From positions 6,512,501 through 6,576,500 of the forward strand of contig NZ_CP128362.1 of the NCBI RefSeq assembly GCF_034274695.1: a stretch of 64,000 bases of DNA. The letters run 5' to 3'. The notes beneath the pieces are model-generated. The model ran no database searches. It was not told the DNA's origin and saw nothing but the letters and a program-made list of their open reading frames with translations. The stretch comes from Chitinophaga sp. LS1. GTDB taxonomy: Bacteria; Bacteroidota; Bacteroidia; Chitinophagales; Chitinophagaceae. A program made the translations under genes and the position numbers. This document shows, one piece after another, positions 9,489 to 17,936 of the stretch (positions are counted from its first letter, which is position 1; every line of letters begins with the position of its first letter).

Positions 9489-10148
9489 ATGAAAAACAAA
9501 TCAAAACCAGTGCCTTTTATATTCGGGGTACTAGTATCGCTTCTTCCCATATTCACTTTCCTGAACTGCTCTGCACAATCCTACACCCTCAAGATAAAAA
9601 AGGGGGATTACTGGCTGGGAGGGGGCCTGGGTATACAGGGTTCTGTAGCTCCTATGGGGCAGTACATTGGCACGTCTGCCAGTCTTTCTGCCAAAGGAGG
9701 ATATTTTGTAGCAGATAAGTTGTCTGTCGGGATAACCGTGACGGGGGGATATAGTATTGTGGACAAGAAAGACAAAGGTGTCTATAACCGTGGGATCAGT
9801 TTCCTGATGGGTCCTCTTTTGAATTATCACATTCCTATTTCCAGGAACTTCTTCCTTGAGCCGATTATCTGTACTACCTGGGGACCTGTAAGTGTGAAGA
9901 GCATGGTGAGTGCCAGTCCTGAGCAGTATGTAAAAGTGAAAGGTCATGCTTTTTGTGAGATTGGAGGGATAGGGCCTTTCTTTGAAGTCATTCCGCAGAA
10001 AGCGGAGTTTGGCGTACAGCTGCTGTTAGCGGTGTTACAGCAGAGTACGACCGTCTATGGATCAAACGGGGAGGCTGTTCCCGGGTCAAAGGTGTGGGAC
10101 AATAAGACAGGGCCTGCAATGAACGTAGAGTTCAGATTGCATTTTTAA
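9489..10148 (+). CDS. Outer-membrane barrel protein, unassigned
   Basis: 219 aa with a hydrophobic leader ending in a CSAQ-type site (LNCSAQSYTL), so it may be a lipoprotein or an ordinary exported protein. Gly-rich beta strands (YWLGGGLGIQGSVAPMG) alternate through to the C-terminal strand MNVEFRLHF, which ends in Phe as barrel proteins do. No specific family is recognised. A good promoter lies upstream. It is divergent from the neighbouring barrel gene but not obviously paralogous. Confidence 0.72.
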   Translation: MKNKSKPVPFIFGVLVSLLPIFTFLNCSAQSYTLKIKKGDYWLGGGLGIQGSVAPMGQYIGTSASLSAKGGYFVADKLSVGITVTGGYSIVDKKDKGVYNRGISFLMGPLLNYHIPISRNFFLEPIICTTWGPVSVKSMVSASPEQYVKVKGHAFCEIGGIGPFFEVIPQKAEFGVQLLLAVLQQSTTVYGSNGEAVPGSKVWDNKTGPAMNVEFRLHF

Positions 10149-10386
10149 AGTGATGCCCATTCTTCGGGGAGATTTAGCTCCCGATCTTACAGTTGACAGT
10201 TTTTAATTTGACGCCTCCATTTTTCTGAAGTGGCAGGATGGGATGGTTCATTTATAAGAAGGTGTTCATAAATAAGGCACCCTTTTGCATAAAAATACTG
10301 TAATGTACAGTAGTATTTTAGCACCTCTTGCCATATTTAAATAAGGCAAGAGGTAAAACTTTGTTGGTAGTATTTTAAAGCACTCA
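10149..10386. other. Non-coding stretch with two hairpins
   Basis: No gene is seen. 10,293-10,319 forms a stem around GTAATGTAC. 10,323-10,353 is a 10-bp perfect stem (ACCTCTTGCC with GGCAAGAGGT) and an 11-nt loop. Either could end transcription of the barrel gene or of the dead integrase. Confidence 0.5.
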
Positions 10387-10539
10387 TCAGAATAAGTGAA
10401 CACTTTTCCTTCCTGATCTAACTAAATGAGATGGTGCAGCTAACCACCGGTTAGAAAAACGCTGGCCGGGTTTTCTCCCGTTATCATAATAGTAGATTCT
10501 TTTGTCTTCTGCTCTGTTTAAGTAAGATTCAACTTTCAT
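10387..10539 (-). pseudogene. N-terminal fossil of a tRNA-Leu island integrase
   Basis: Fifty codons from the ATG at 10,539. The first 27 residues (starting MKVESYLNRAEDKRIYYYD, then GRKPGQR) are nearly identical to the start of the integrase at 56,904 (MKIGSYLNRTKDKRIYYYD..GRLPGQR). After that the homology stops, and the catalytic domain is lost. Upstream DNA at 10,540-10,720 also matches the region upstream of the 56,904 integrase, including the GCTTGTCA repeats. It is the stump of an island of the same family. Confidence 0.85.
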
Positions 10540-10669
10540 ATCGTTGTGGCTTTTGGGTTATAGGAGACAGAAAGCAATGGATATGCCGCGCCACAGGACT
10601 GTGGCATTGGATTTAATCTTGGGTTTTGACCGCTTCGGTAAGAAAAGGTGTGAGTTGTACGGCAATTTC

Positions 10670-10691
10670 TGCTTGTCATGCTGCTTGTCAA
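10670..10691 (-). repeat. Remnant integrase arm-type repeats
   Basis: Two copies of TGCTTGTCA at 10,670 and 10,682 (12-nt period) lie upstream of the integrase fossil. The same unit, as TTGACAAGCA, occurs three times at 11-12-nt spacing upstream of the intact integrase at 56,904. Confidence 0.6.
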
Positions 10692-10746
10692 TAATAGTGG
10701 CAGAATGCGTAAAAAAGGCGGCAAAAATTGACTTCGACATAAAACA

Positions 10747-10781
10747 AAAATGGTTGTAAGTATTTAACTTACAACCATTTT
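10747..10781 (-). terminator. Hairpin of repeat copy B
   Basis: A 14-bp perfect stem (AAAATGGTTGTAAG with CTTACAACCATTTT) and 7-nt loop, directly next to tRNA-like repeat copy B. Confidence 0.65.
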
Positions 10782-10784
10782 ACG

Positions 10785-10843
10785 TGCCCAGTAGCGGAGC
10801 ATTCTCGAACCAATTGGGTTTAATTTTTAATAAATTAAATAAT
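10785..10843 (-). repeat. tRNA-3'-end-like repeat, copy B
   Basis: TGCCCAGTAGCGGAGC, then TCTCGAACCAATTGGG and an AT-rich tail close to copies A and C. It lies about 245 bp from the integrase fossil on the same side as tRNA-Leu(CAA) lies from the live integrase at 49,224, so it probably marks the old attachment site of that element. Confidence 0.6.
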
Positions 10844-10920
10844 ACTTGATTCATGGCCATGAAGTTGGGAATGTTATGATATGTTACCTTTTAAAGGTTT
10901 CTATCTCTTAAGGGTGGTGG

Positions 10921-11445
10921 GTGCATGGAGTTCTAGCTCCCAATCATCTCTACATTAAACATATTGACGAGAAAGGACAATGGGTCAATGTTGAATTAAC
11001 AAATGCCGGTTTCCCAAGAGATCAATGGATAATCAAGGAGTTAGCCATTTCAGTAGAAGCTATAAAGCAGGGAACATACATGACGCCTTTAACGGAAAAG
11101 CAATCAATTGCTTTTGCAATGTTTGATCTGGCTTGTGCTTACAGGTTTCAGCATGGTTATGATACCTTTCTTTTAAAGATAATGAATACAGCTTTAACTT
11201 ATTACCCAAAGTGTGTCCCCCTGTTAATGATCAAGGCTAACTTCTTTAGAGCAATTTGTTTGACTGAGCTGAAAAAGGCCCATCCAGATATTGCATTTGT
11301 GAAGAACAATTATGATCTGTACAAAAACAATCAGGGAACAATTGATCAGCTAGGATATAAAGATATGCCTGCAGAACTTTATGAAGATTGGGTAAAGTCT
11401 GTTGAAAGAGAGAAAATCAAAAGAAGGGGCCTGCCAGCAAAATAA
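10921..11445 (+). pseudogene. 3' remnant of a transglutaminase-like/TPR-type protein
   Basis: 174 codons from a GTG. An in-frame TAA lies four codons upstream (10,909). The sequence opens inside a domain (HGVLAPNHLYIKHIDEKG, then WVNVELTNAGFPRDQW) that resembles the end of a transglutaminase core, followed by helical segments like those of SirB1/TPR proteins. No start region or catalytic Cys is present, so it is likely 5'-truncated. It begins about 80 bp from repeat copy B, consistent with truncation at an island boundary. Family assignment is tentative. Confidence 0.4.
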
Positions 11446-11463
11446 ATATAATAATATTGCCAA

Positions 11464-11940
11464 ATGAAAAAGAGAATTTTACTTTATACCTTGCTACATC
11501 TATCCGCCACTGCATTTTGCCAAGACACATACAAAGACCCATATGCAATTTTTGGACATAAGTCGAATACAAAATATGAAACAATTGTTGACGAAATGCT
11601 TTATGTGAAAAATGGAGATACTACTTCCCCGATTAAAGCAATGGCTTTCAATGTAGAGAATAATGTTGTATTAATATTCGGAAAGAATGATAGTTTAATT
11701 GATAAGAAAGATATTCAGCCTGAACAAGTGCTCCGGTTTATATCAAGTGACCCTTTGTCTGCCCAATATCCGGAACTTACACCATATCAATTTGCAAGTA
11801 ATAGACCAATACAAGCAACTGACATAGATGGTTTAGAAGCCTATTTTAACAACAGCGGTGAGTTTATCAAATGGGGACGAGACAAATCCCAAACGGCGCC
11901 TGTAATATTTGTTAGTGGTAGCACATCGATTCAATTAGAA
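11464..11940 (+). pseudogene. RHS-repeat-associated core tail, 5' part, disrupted by an IS
   Basis: About 159 codons with a signal peptide (MKKRILLYTLLHLSATAFCQ) and the RHS core motif RFISSDPLSAQYPEL / TPYQFASNRPI / DIDGLEA. It has no upstream YD repeats, so it is a core-only protein (orphan RHS tip). Translation stops a few codons into the IS5-like element. Joining GAA at 11,938-11,940 to TTC at 12,792 restores the frame into the downstream domain. Confidence 0.75.
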
Positions 11941-12791
11941 CATGTTTAAAAATAAATCGGCGGGAAATTAGTTAAAAACGAATCGATCAATTAGTTTGGA
12001 TTTACCAGAAACAAACTATGAGACCGAAGTACACATTATTGACCGATTCGCAATGGCAAAGTATAGAAAAATTATTAACAGACAAAAGAAAGCGTAAATA
12101 TTGTCTTCGAAAGATATTTAATGCTATTCTATGGATCTGCAGAACGGGTTGTCAATGGCGCAATTTAAGCAGCGAATTCCCTTACTGGCAGATTGTTTAC
12201 TATTATTTTAACAAGTGGAAGAAAAATGGATTCTTTGAAAAGGTTATGAGTAAGGTTGTAAGAAAAGAACGAATGATGCAGGGCCGAAATTATGCACCTT
12301 CTGCAGCAGCGATTGATAGAGAGTATAAAAAAGTCCATTTATAAATATTGAAACAGGCATTGATGGCGGAAAGCATATTAATGGACGAAAAAGGCACCTG
12401 GCGGTGGATAGTCTGGGCTTAACAATAGCGATCAGTGTCAGTGCAGCAGATATTCATGACTCAGTAGGTGGATTTGACTTATTGTGGAGAATAGAAAAAA
12501 ATAGTTCAAGAATGAAGCTTATTCGTACTGACATGGCCTACAGGGGTGAATTTATTGATACTGTTGAAAAGTACTATAAATGGAATATAGAAATAACTCA
12601 AAAACCGCCGACAGTAAAAGGTTTTGTTCCACAAACCGGTAGGTGGCAGGTTGAACGATCATTCGCGTGGCTGAATTTTTTCAGAAGGTTAGATAAGGAT
12701 CATGAAAGGCTACCTGAATCATCTGTTGCATTCATCCAGGTAGCTTTCATTAATATACTTCTAAAATGAGTCGTTTGGAATTTTAAACATG
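11941..12791 (+). mobile_element. IS5-like insertion sequence (about 850 bp)
   Basis: The ends are inverted: left CATGTTTAAAA, right TTTTAAACATG. Two overlapping-frame transposase parts lie inside. The CATG at both ends could be a 4-bp target duplication or part of the inverted repeat; only the second reading restores the interrupted RHS frame exactly (851 bp removed). Confidence 0.7.
12018..12769 (+). CDS. IS5-family (IS427-like) transposase in two frames
   Basis: The first part (12,018-12,344, 108 codons) has the helix-turn-helix N-terminus (LLTDSQWQSIEKLL, GCQWRNLSSEFPYWQIVYYY) and ends at a TAA. The second part is in the -1 frame and contains the DDE core (GIDGGKHINGRKRHLAVDSL with RTDMAYRG, then the WQVERSFAWLNFFRRL signature). 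The overlap includes a run of six A near 12,332, so a -1 shift there gives a full protein of about 250 residues. Many IS427-type elements use such a shift, but a plain mutation is also possible. Confidence 0.75.
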
Positions 12792-13427
12792 TTCTTAAAA
12801 ACGGTTAATATTTCGCAATTCATTAACAGAGTTCACTGGGCATATGGAGAGGGTGGCGGTACAGCTGCTGATTACTTTGCTTCCACAATTAATAATGCGG
12901 CAAATAAGTTTGGTGAAGATCAAATGTATGCAGGAATGACGACAAAGATGAAAGCAGATAAGGTTCCGATAACATCTGAGAATCAAAAGAAAATTTACTT
13001 TTATCAGACTATGCCCGCAGGCAAAGAAAAAGTAAATGATAATTATACTGGTTTCAATACGTTGGTTGGTGGCGAAGATCTGACCTCTTTACCAAATATT
13101 AATGCCGATAAAAAAGACGATTTAAAACTGCAGATTCGTAAAACGAGGATTAGAGAAGGAATTGTTGCAGCTAAAAAGGTACTGACTGGAGAAACAACGG
13201 ATTTAGTTGCTGGTGCGACTAAATGGGGGTCGGGTTCTGGAAGTCAGGCGGAAAAAGCTAATAGGGATCAGAGTACGCAAGGCACTGTAATTACAAAGGT
13301 AAATCAGAATACAGGATTCATAAATACTACTACCTGGTTTTATTTGCCCAAACCATGGACTCAACGAACAGGTAACACAACTGGGAAAATCAATGAGGTT
13401 AATTTGGATAAACAGAAAATACATTGA
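12792..13427 (+). pseudogene. RHS C-terminal variable (toxin-like) domain, 3' part
   Basis: About 211 codons in frame with the RHS part once the IS is removed. The stretch NRVHWAYGEGGGTAADYFAS and a Gly/Asn-rich remainder are not recognised, but the position after an RHS core is that of a polymorphic toxin tip. The next gene starts within its stop codon, as immunity genes often do. A cryptic start at 12,789 could yield a short product. Confidence 0.55.
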
Positions 13428-14167
13428 AATTGAGTTATAGAATTATTTTGTATGGATTTTTTTTGTCGTGGTCTTGCCTGGGATATACGCAGGGTTTTAG
13501 GAACCTAAGACAATACGTTTTGCAAGACAGTTTGTCTGACTACGGTTTTGGCCTCGAGAAGACTACTATTGTTGAAGATACAGGAGTTCACATGTTCTCT
13601 CTTAATAGCTTGCTTGATTCTAATATATTGTTCAGAGAGATTACTGACGATAGTATAAGAGTAGTAGTTAATGGGGATGAAGTAGAAGCTAAAGTGTCTT
13701 ATAAGAATGAAATGTTGGACCAGTTTTATGTTTATAAGAATGGTAAATTACTAGCAAAGCACAAATATCCTAATGGACTTTTTTTTGAATCTGCGGGATA
13801 TCTGATGATGTATCGGGGAAGCACTTGGTTTGTAATGTATAGTACCCCCAAATTTTTAGGATCTACTACTTTGATTCAAAATGAAGGTGTAATGGTAAAC
13901 TTGAATACATTCCAAGTGTATAATTTACCAGATTGGCAGAGCACAAATAGTCTTTTGTGTTTTACGGACTATAACCTGGATGGTACACTGGATTATGTTC
14001 AATTTAAGGGTGGAATTGATAAGGAGGTGAAATTTTTCCAAATTGGTAAAGACTCGTTCATTCCAGATAAGAGATTTTTATTAAAGATGTCTGTCTGGGA
14101 TAGTAGAACGTACTTCTTAGATAGCTTAAACAGTAAGATTTCTCCAGTATATCACGATGTTTTTTGA
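13424..14167 (+). CDS. Exported protein next to the RHS tail, possible immunity partner
   Basis: 247 aa with a TTG start at 13,424 that overlaps the preceding TGA. A signal peptide (IILYGFFLSWSCLGYTQG) is followed by a soluble domain with an FTDYNLDGTLDYVQF segment resembling an FG-GAP/EF-hand-like calcium loop. No known family. Translational coupling to the RHS tip suggests an accessory or immunity role (inference). Confidence 0.55.
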   Translation: MKLSYRIILYGFFLSWSCLGYTQGFRNLRQYVLQDSLSDYGFGLEKTTIVEDTGVHMFSLNSLLDSNILFREITDDSIRVVVNGDEVEAKVSYKNEMLDQFYVYKNGKLLAKHKYPNGLFFESAGYLMMYRGSTWFVMYSTPKFLGSTTLIQNEGVMVNLNTFQVYNLPDWQSTNSLLCFTDYNLDGTLDYVQFKGGIDKEVKFFQIGKDSFIPDKRFLLKMSVWDSRTYFLDSLNSKISPVYHDVF

Positions 14168-14218
14168 TGTTTATGTAAAAGGAATATAATAGGCTCAACA
14201 AGTCCAACCGTCAAAGAT

Positions 14219-14533
14219 ATGTTAAAAGAGGCGAAGCTATATCATCGAAACGATTTAGAAGCATTTGAAGAAGTTAATCTTCAATGCGACGCATTGCAAA
14301 AAATACCACACGCAATTAAAAATCATTTCATTCCTCTACATGTTAAATCCAACGGCAATATAAATTTTTACAATCTTCTTGCCGCACATTATCCATCAAA
14401 TACAAAGATTGAGGAATTTAAGATCGTCAATAAGGGAAGATATTCCTGCAATAAACCGCATGAATTTGAAATTGACAGATTTACACTTCAATTTGATGTT
14501 GCAGGACATCTAATTAAAGCACAGAAACGATAG
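14219..14533 (+). CDS. Small hypothetical protein
   Basis: 104 aa, mixed alpha/beta, unrecognised (MLKEAKLYHRNDLEAFEEVN). It lies 51 bp after the previous gene and before repeat copy C. Composition is like its AT-rich neighbours. It could be a piece of a larger gene or an orphan immunity protein. Confidence 0.4.
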   Translation: MLKEAKLYHRNDLEAFEEVNLQCDALQKIPHAIKNHFIPLHVKSNGNINFYNLLAAHYPSNTKIEEFKIVNKGRYSCNKPHEFEIDRFTLQFDVAGHLIKAQKR

Positions 14534-14612
14534 TTACCTTTCGAACATAAATCCGGAATCGAACCTATTGGTACTTGATTATAAATCATTTATAAACTAT
14601 CCATAAATACTG

Positions 14613-14653
14613 AAAAGCAGAGAATCCGCTACTAGAGCGAACTTTCTGCTTTT
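14613..14653 (-). terminator. Hairpin of repeat copy C
   Basis: A 9-bp stem (AAAAGCAGA with TCTGCTTTT) around a long loop. The loop contains CCGCTACT, the exact complement of AGTAGCGG in the adjacent repeat copy. Confidence 0.5.
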
Positions 14654-14655
14654 GG

Positions 14656-14705
14656 TGCCCAGTAGCGGTAGGTTTTCGAACCAATTGATGTTAATTATCA
14701 GATGC
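14656..14705 (-). repeat. tRNA-3'-end-like repeat, copy C
   Basis: TGCCCAGTAGCGGTAGG, then TTTTCGAACCAATTGATG. Read on the minus strand it contains GGTTCGAAAACC and ends in CTACTGGGCA, like a degenerate T-arm plus acceptor. Confidence 0.6.
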
Positions 14706-14810
14706 TTGCACCTGAAGTAACATAATCATGCTTATGATAAAGATGATGTAGCTTGCTTAACCTTGAGTTGCCATAAGTGTTAGTCTTCAGAATCGGAATA
14801 AATTTAATTA

Positions 14811-15158
14811 CTAACCATTGGTACCTTTACTACCTCTAGGAACAAAATATTTAAATTCGTTGTTTTCTTTATATTCGATAAATCCTTCGGTTGCAAGCGT
14901 GGTTAAATCAACATAATTGATATTCGTTGCTTGTTCTTTTATAAGGTTTTTAACTTTTCTTAGATTCTTTTTAATTCCGTTACCTATATTGGCATATCCG
15001 TAAACAATTAAACAGAAATTTTTTTCGTTTGTGTAGAAAATTTCTGTATTGTAAAACCCATTGTTTCTCAACCTCTTCTTAAACTTAAACAGATCATTAT
15101 TAATGCTTTTTTGACTGCATACGCAAATTCCATAATAGTCAGTAGTGTCGTTTTCAAA
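14811..15158 (-). pseudogene. 3' part of a gene cut by nested IS66/IS21 elements
   Basis: The reading frame enters from the IS66 end at 15,158 and runs FENDTTDYYGICVCSQKS and on to a stop at 14,811. The pattern (YYGICV, a KKRLRNNGFYNTEI helix-strand, FCLIVYGYANIG, LRKVKNLIKE) looks like a SPOR-type domain, weakly. The probable 5' part (start codon, low-complexity head, start of a TM helix) lies at 20,492-20,606 beyond both IS elements, on the same strand. Confidence 0.5.
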
Positions 15159-15283
15159 GTAAGTATTCGGACCTCGGCATTCCAGAATAATGTTTTACAG
15201 CCCTTATCTTTGCTGCTGTAATCATGGTATTGGCTATAAATGAAGTTCTTTGTAATTCGGGGCTAATCTGCTAATTGATGTAA

Positions 15284-17047
15284 TCATGTATTTTTCTTCT
15301 TCCAATATGGAGGCAACAGATTAATAAGTTCATGAGCTGGGCAATCATGAAGGCGGTCATAGATATCTTTAAGATAAATATAAGGATCGATGTCGTTAAG
15401 TTTACAAGACTCGATCAGGGAGTAAAAAAGTGCTACTCTCTCTGCTCCATGTTCATTTCCGGCAAACAGGCTATTATTGCGGAAGGTAGTAACGGGTCTG
15501 ATGGCCCTCTCGACGCCATTGTTGTCGGCATCGACGTATCCAAGGGTCGTAAATGCTTTTAGTTTGTGCCATTGCCCCAGGGCATAATTAACTGCTTTAA
15601 TTATTGGTGTACCTGGCAGATGATCTATCTGCTGTTGTTCCAGCAACCAGATATGTATTTTATCGAGAAAAGGAACGCTATATTTCTGACGCAATGCCAA
15701 TCGCTGGTCATCGGTCATCTTTTTTCTTTCGGCAAAGGCTTCTATCCTGTAAATGATGTTGAACAATGTCAATGCTTCTGCCGCTAGCTTTTTATCATAT
15801 TTCTCTGCTTTCTTAAAACCGCGGCGGATATGGGACAGGCATGTCATTAGGTCCACCTCCTCATTATCTTTAAAAGCTGCTACATAGCTACCCAGGCCAT
15901 CCGCCTGAAGCGTGCCCTTAAAATCTTTTAATATCTGCTGTGGAACCTTATGTCCGCGGGATGGGTTAAATTCAAACAATACTAATTTTTGTTCTTCAGA
16001 TAAAAATACCCATAGCCAACCCCTGGATGGTTTGCCTTCTCCAATATCATTGAGGTAATCTAATCTTGTCTCATCGACCTTCAGATACCGGGCCTGCACA
16101 ATTACTTTTTTCATACATCTCAACAGCCTTAGCAGTTTCTTAAAGGCCACCTCTTCCCAACCATTTACCGTTGATGCTGCGAAGCTGATGCCAGTAGTGC
16201 TTTTTATATACCGTAACTGACGTGTATATGGATCCCCATATCCAAACCGGCGGCTGTGTAAGTGTGCCAGCAGGCTGTTTCCTACTGTTCCTTTTTCTAC
16301 CAGACGAGGGGCTACTGGTTGGCAGACAAACTTTTTATCTTCTGTACGATATTGAAGCCGCTCCTGTTGTACTTTAATAATTTTACCCGGCTTGTATTCG
16401 TAATAGGTCGTCACTTTTTTGCCCATAGGGATCAGGCCTGTCTTGTCTCCTTCGACGTCAATTGTTTCTGTCACTACTTCTATACAAGATGGTTGTACTC
16501 TTCTACCTTTATGAGCGAGATGTTTTTTCTTTTTGCGGTTGCCTTTCCGGATCTGGTCATCCACTTGTTGAATATCGCCTTTTGTGGAGGCTACTCTTAT
16601 AATCTCTTCCAGTTCGGTCAGATCAAAATCAGGTCCTAAGGTTTGTTGTATGGCCGCATCTACTTTTTCACGTTCAGGTATAAATTTCTCACTCTTTTTA
16701 CCCTGTAGCATTTCACATAACTCCTGTAACTGCCAGCTCTTCTTTTCTCCCTGAGCAACCTGCTCTTTTAAGAGCGCATTTTCACTTTCCAATGCTTCGA
16801 TCCTGCTTTGCAATTCAATGACCTGATGTTCTCTATCAAGCATAATCTCATGTGCCTGATTCAGATAACGGTTTAATTTATCACATGCTCCATTCTTTGC
16901 TTCCAGCTGGTTATTCAGGTCATATATAATCTTACCAAACGTTATTCTCTCTCTGGTCAGAGATTCCAACAACTCCCCATTGGTCTCCGTTAGCGTGGAG
17001 ATTTGTTTTAATGCATCTGTTATAGAAGTGAGTAATTCAGGGCGCAC
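15284..17047 (-). CDS. tnpC: IS66 transposase TnpC
   Basis: 587 aa. Coiled-coil N-terminus (about 20-105), then a region before the DDE-type core with the conserved LKVDETRLDYLNDIG, RGWLWVF, and LQADGLGSYVAAF segments. The C-terminus has NGVERAIRPVTTFRNNSLFAGNEHGAER, the IS66 signature (quoted here in parts: NGVERAIRPV and RNNSLFAGN). Full length for the family and intact, so probably active. Confidence 0.95.
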   Translation of the reverse strand: MRPELLTSITDALKQISTLTETNGELLESLTRERITFGKIIYDLNNQLEAKNGACDKLNRYLNQAHEIMLDREHQVIELQSRIEALESENALLKEQVAQGEKKSWQLQELCEMLQGKKSEKFIPEREKVDAAIQQTLGPDFDLTELEEIIRVASTKGDIQQVDDQIRKGNRKKKKHLAHKGRRVQPSCIEVVTETIDVEGDKTGLIPMGKKVTTYYEYKPGKIIKVQQERLQYRTEDKKFVCQPVAPRLVEKGTVGNSLLAHLHSRRFGYGDPYTRQLRYIKSTTGISFAASTVNGWEEVAFKKLLRLLRCMKKVIVQARYLKVDETRLDYLNDIGEGKPSRGWLWVFLSEEQKLVLFEFNPSRGHKVPQQILKDFKGTLQADGLGSYVAAFKDNEEVDLMTCLSHIRRGFKKAEKYDKKLAAEALTLFNIIYRIEAFAERKKMTDDQRLALRQKYSVPFLDKIHIWLLEQQQIDHLPGTPIIKAVNYALGQWHKLKAFTTLGYVDADNNGVERAIRPVTTFRNNSLFAGNEHGAERVALFYSLIESCKLNDIDPYIYLKDIYDRLHDCPAHELINLLPPYWKKKNT

Positions 17048-17093
17048 TGCTTTGTGTCATGGTATTGGCTATATTAACGCAAAAACAGCATTA

Positions 17094-17462
17094 TTAGTTT
17101 GGCTGATCTGTTGATTTTCCTGACTTTCTTTCGTAACGCTTTCTGTACTTAATCTCGATTCCTTCCAGGATGAGCATCACATCTTTGCGTTCAATCATCA
17201 TCGCCTGGCAACCAGGATCATAAACAGGTTTGCCAAAGGTGCCTCTGGCTAGTCTTTTGTAATAAAGCGCCTGACCATCTCCATCAAATTGCAACATTTT
17301 CACCTGGGTGAGACGCCCGTTAAAAAACAAATAGATGATGCCCTTAGCTAATGGATCAAGTGCCATTTGATTACGTACGATGCCTGACAAACCATTTATT
17401 CCCATCCGCATATCCGCTGCAGATGTATAGATATAAAAATTATAACCAGCTAATGACAACAT
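17094..17462 (-). CDS. tnpB: IS66 accessory protein TnpB (Orf2)
   Basis: 122 aa with the IS66 Orf2 signature: ADMRMGINGLSGIV, IYLFFNGRLTQVKML and DGDGQALYYKRLARGTF. Intact. It follows tnpA by 3 bp and precedes tnpC, the standard IS66 order. Its biochemical role is not settled but it is needed for transposition. Confidence 0.95.
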   Translation of the reverse strand: MLSLAGYNFYIYTSAADMRMGINGLSGIVRNQMALDPLAKGIIYLFFNGRLTQVKMLQFDGDGQALYYKRLARGTFGKPVYDPGCQAMMIERKDVMLILEGIEIKYRKRYERKSGKSTDQPN

Positions 17463-17465
17463 TGA

Positions 17466-17792
17466 CTAATGATTTAGCAAGGTGAGTAAATATTCTGCCG
17501 GCACAGGTTGATAAATTGCAATACCGCGCACTTCAGCAAATAAGTTTGAATTAACAGGCTCATTTGATGATGCTACAATTTTTACGGGAAGTATTGCTGG
17601 TGGTGAGGATGGAACCGGTGAAGTATTGTTTGTTTTCTTTAACCAGTAATAAAAACTGCCTTCACTTATTTGATGAGCCCTGCAGTATTCGCTAATAATC
17701 ATGCCGGAATCAGGCTGCTGACGAACATGGAATGCCATGTCTACTTTTAAGGGAGAACCAGGGAGAGATCTCTGAATTTGCTTCTTTCGCAT
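17466..17792 (-). CDS. tnpA: IS66 accessory protein TnpA (Orf1)
   Basis: 108 aa. N-terminal helix-turn-helix-like segment including GMIISEYCRAHQISEGSFYYW, shared by IS66 TnpA proteins (read in parts: SEYCRAHQISEGSFYYW). First gene of the IS66 operon; probably DNA-binding. Confidence 0.88.
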   Translation of the reverse strand: MRKKQIQRSLPGSPLKVDMAFHVRQQPDSGMIISEYCRAHQISEGSFYYWLKKTNNTSPVPSSPPAILPVKIVASSNEPVNSNLFAEVRGIAIYQPVPAEYLLTLLNH

Positions 17793-17936
17793 CGTTTAAA
17801 TTTTGATGCAATGATCGCAATATTTAATTTCTATTCGGGAACGCCGAGAACCGAATACTTACGCAGCAAAAACAGCAACAATGGTACAGCAAAATCGGCA
17901 ACAATTGTTACACAATCCGGCAAAAGTAGCCTGTTA

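Larger units (their letters stand above)
15159..17862 (-). mobile_element. IS66-family insertion sequence
   Basis: 2.7 kb with imperfect inverted ends starting GTAAGTATTCGG at both sides (left 15,159, right end 17,862), then matching CTCGGC and TTCC. It carries tnpA, tnpB and tnpC. The flanking 8 bp do not match, so no target duplication survives; its right end abuts the IS21 end directly, pointing to insertion into IS21 followed by loss of a segment. Confidence 0.85.

Noticed and set aside
9407..9718. 103-codon plus-strand frame before the barrel gene
   Set aside because: It overlaps the well-supported barrel gene in another frame and covers its promoter.
5325..14705. Integron-like cassette array with attC-type repeats
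   Set aside because: No integron integrase is present, the segments are large (2-4 kb) and the repeats match tRNA-Leu 3' ends with terminators, so tRNA-site accretion explains them better.
14811..15071. Independent 86-codon gene
   Set aside because: Its TTG start lies within a longer open frame that continues to the IS66 end, so it is the tail of an interrupted gene.
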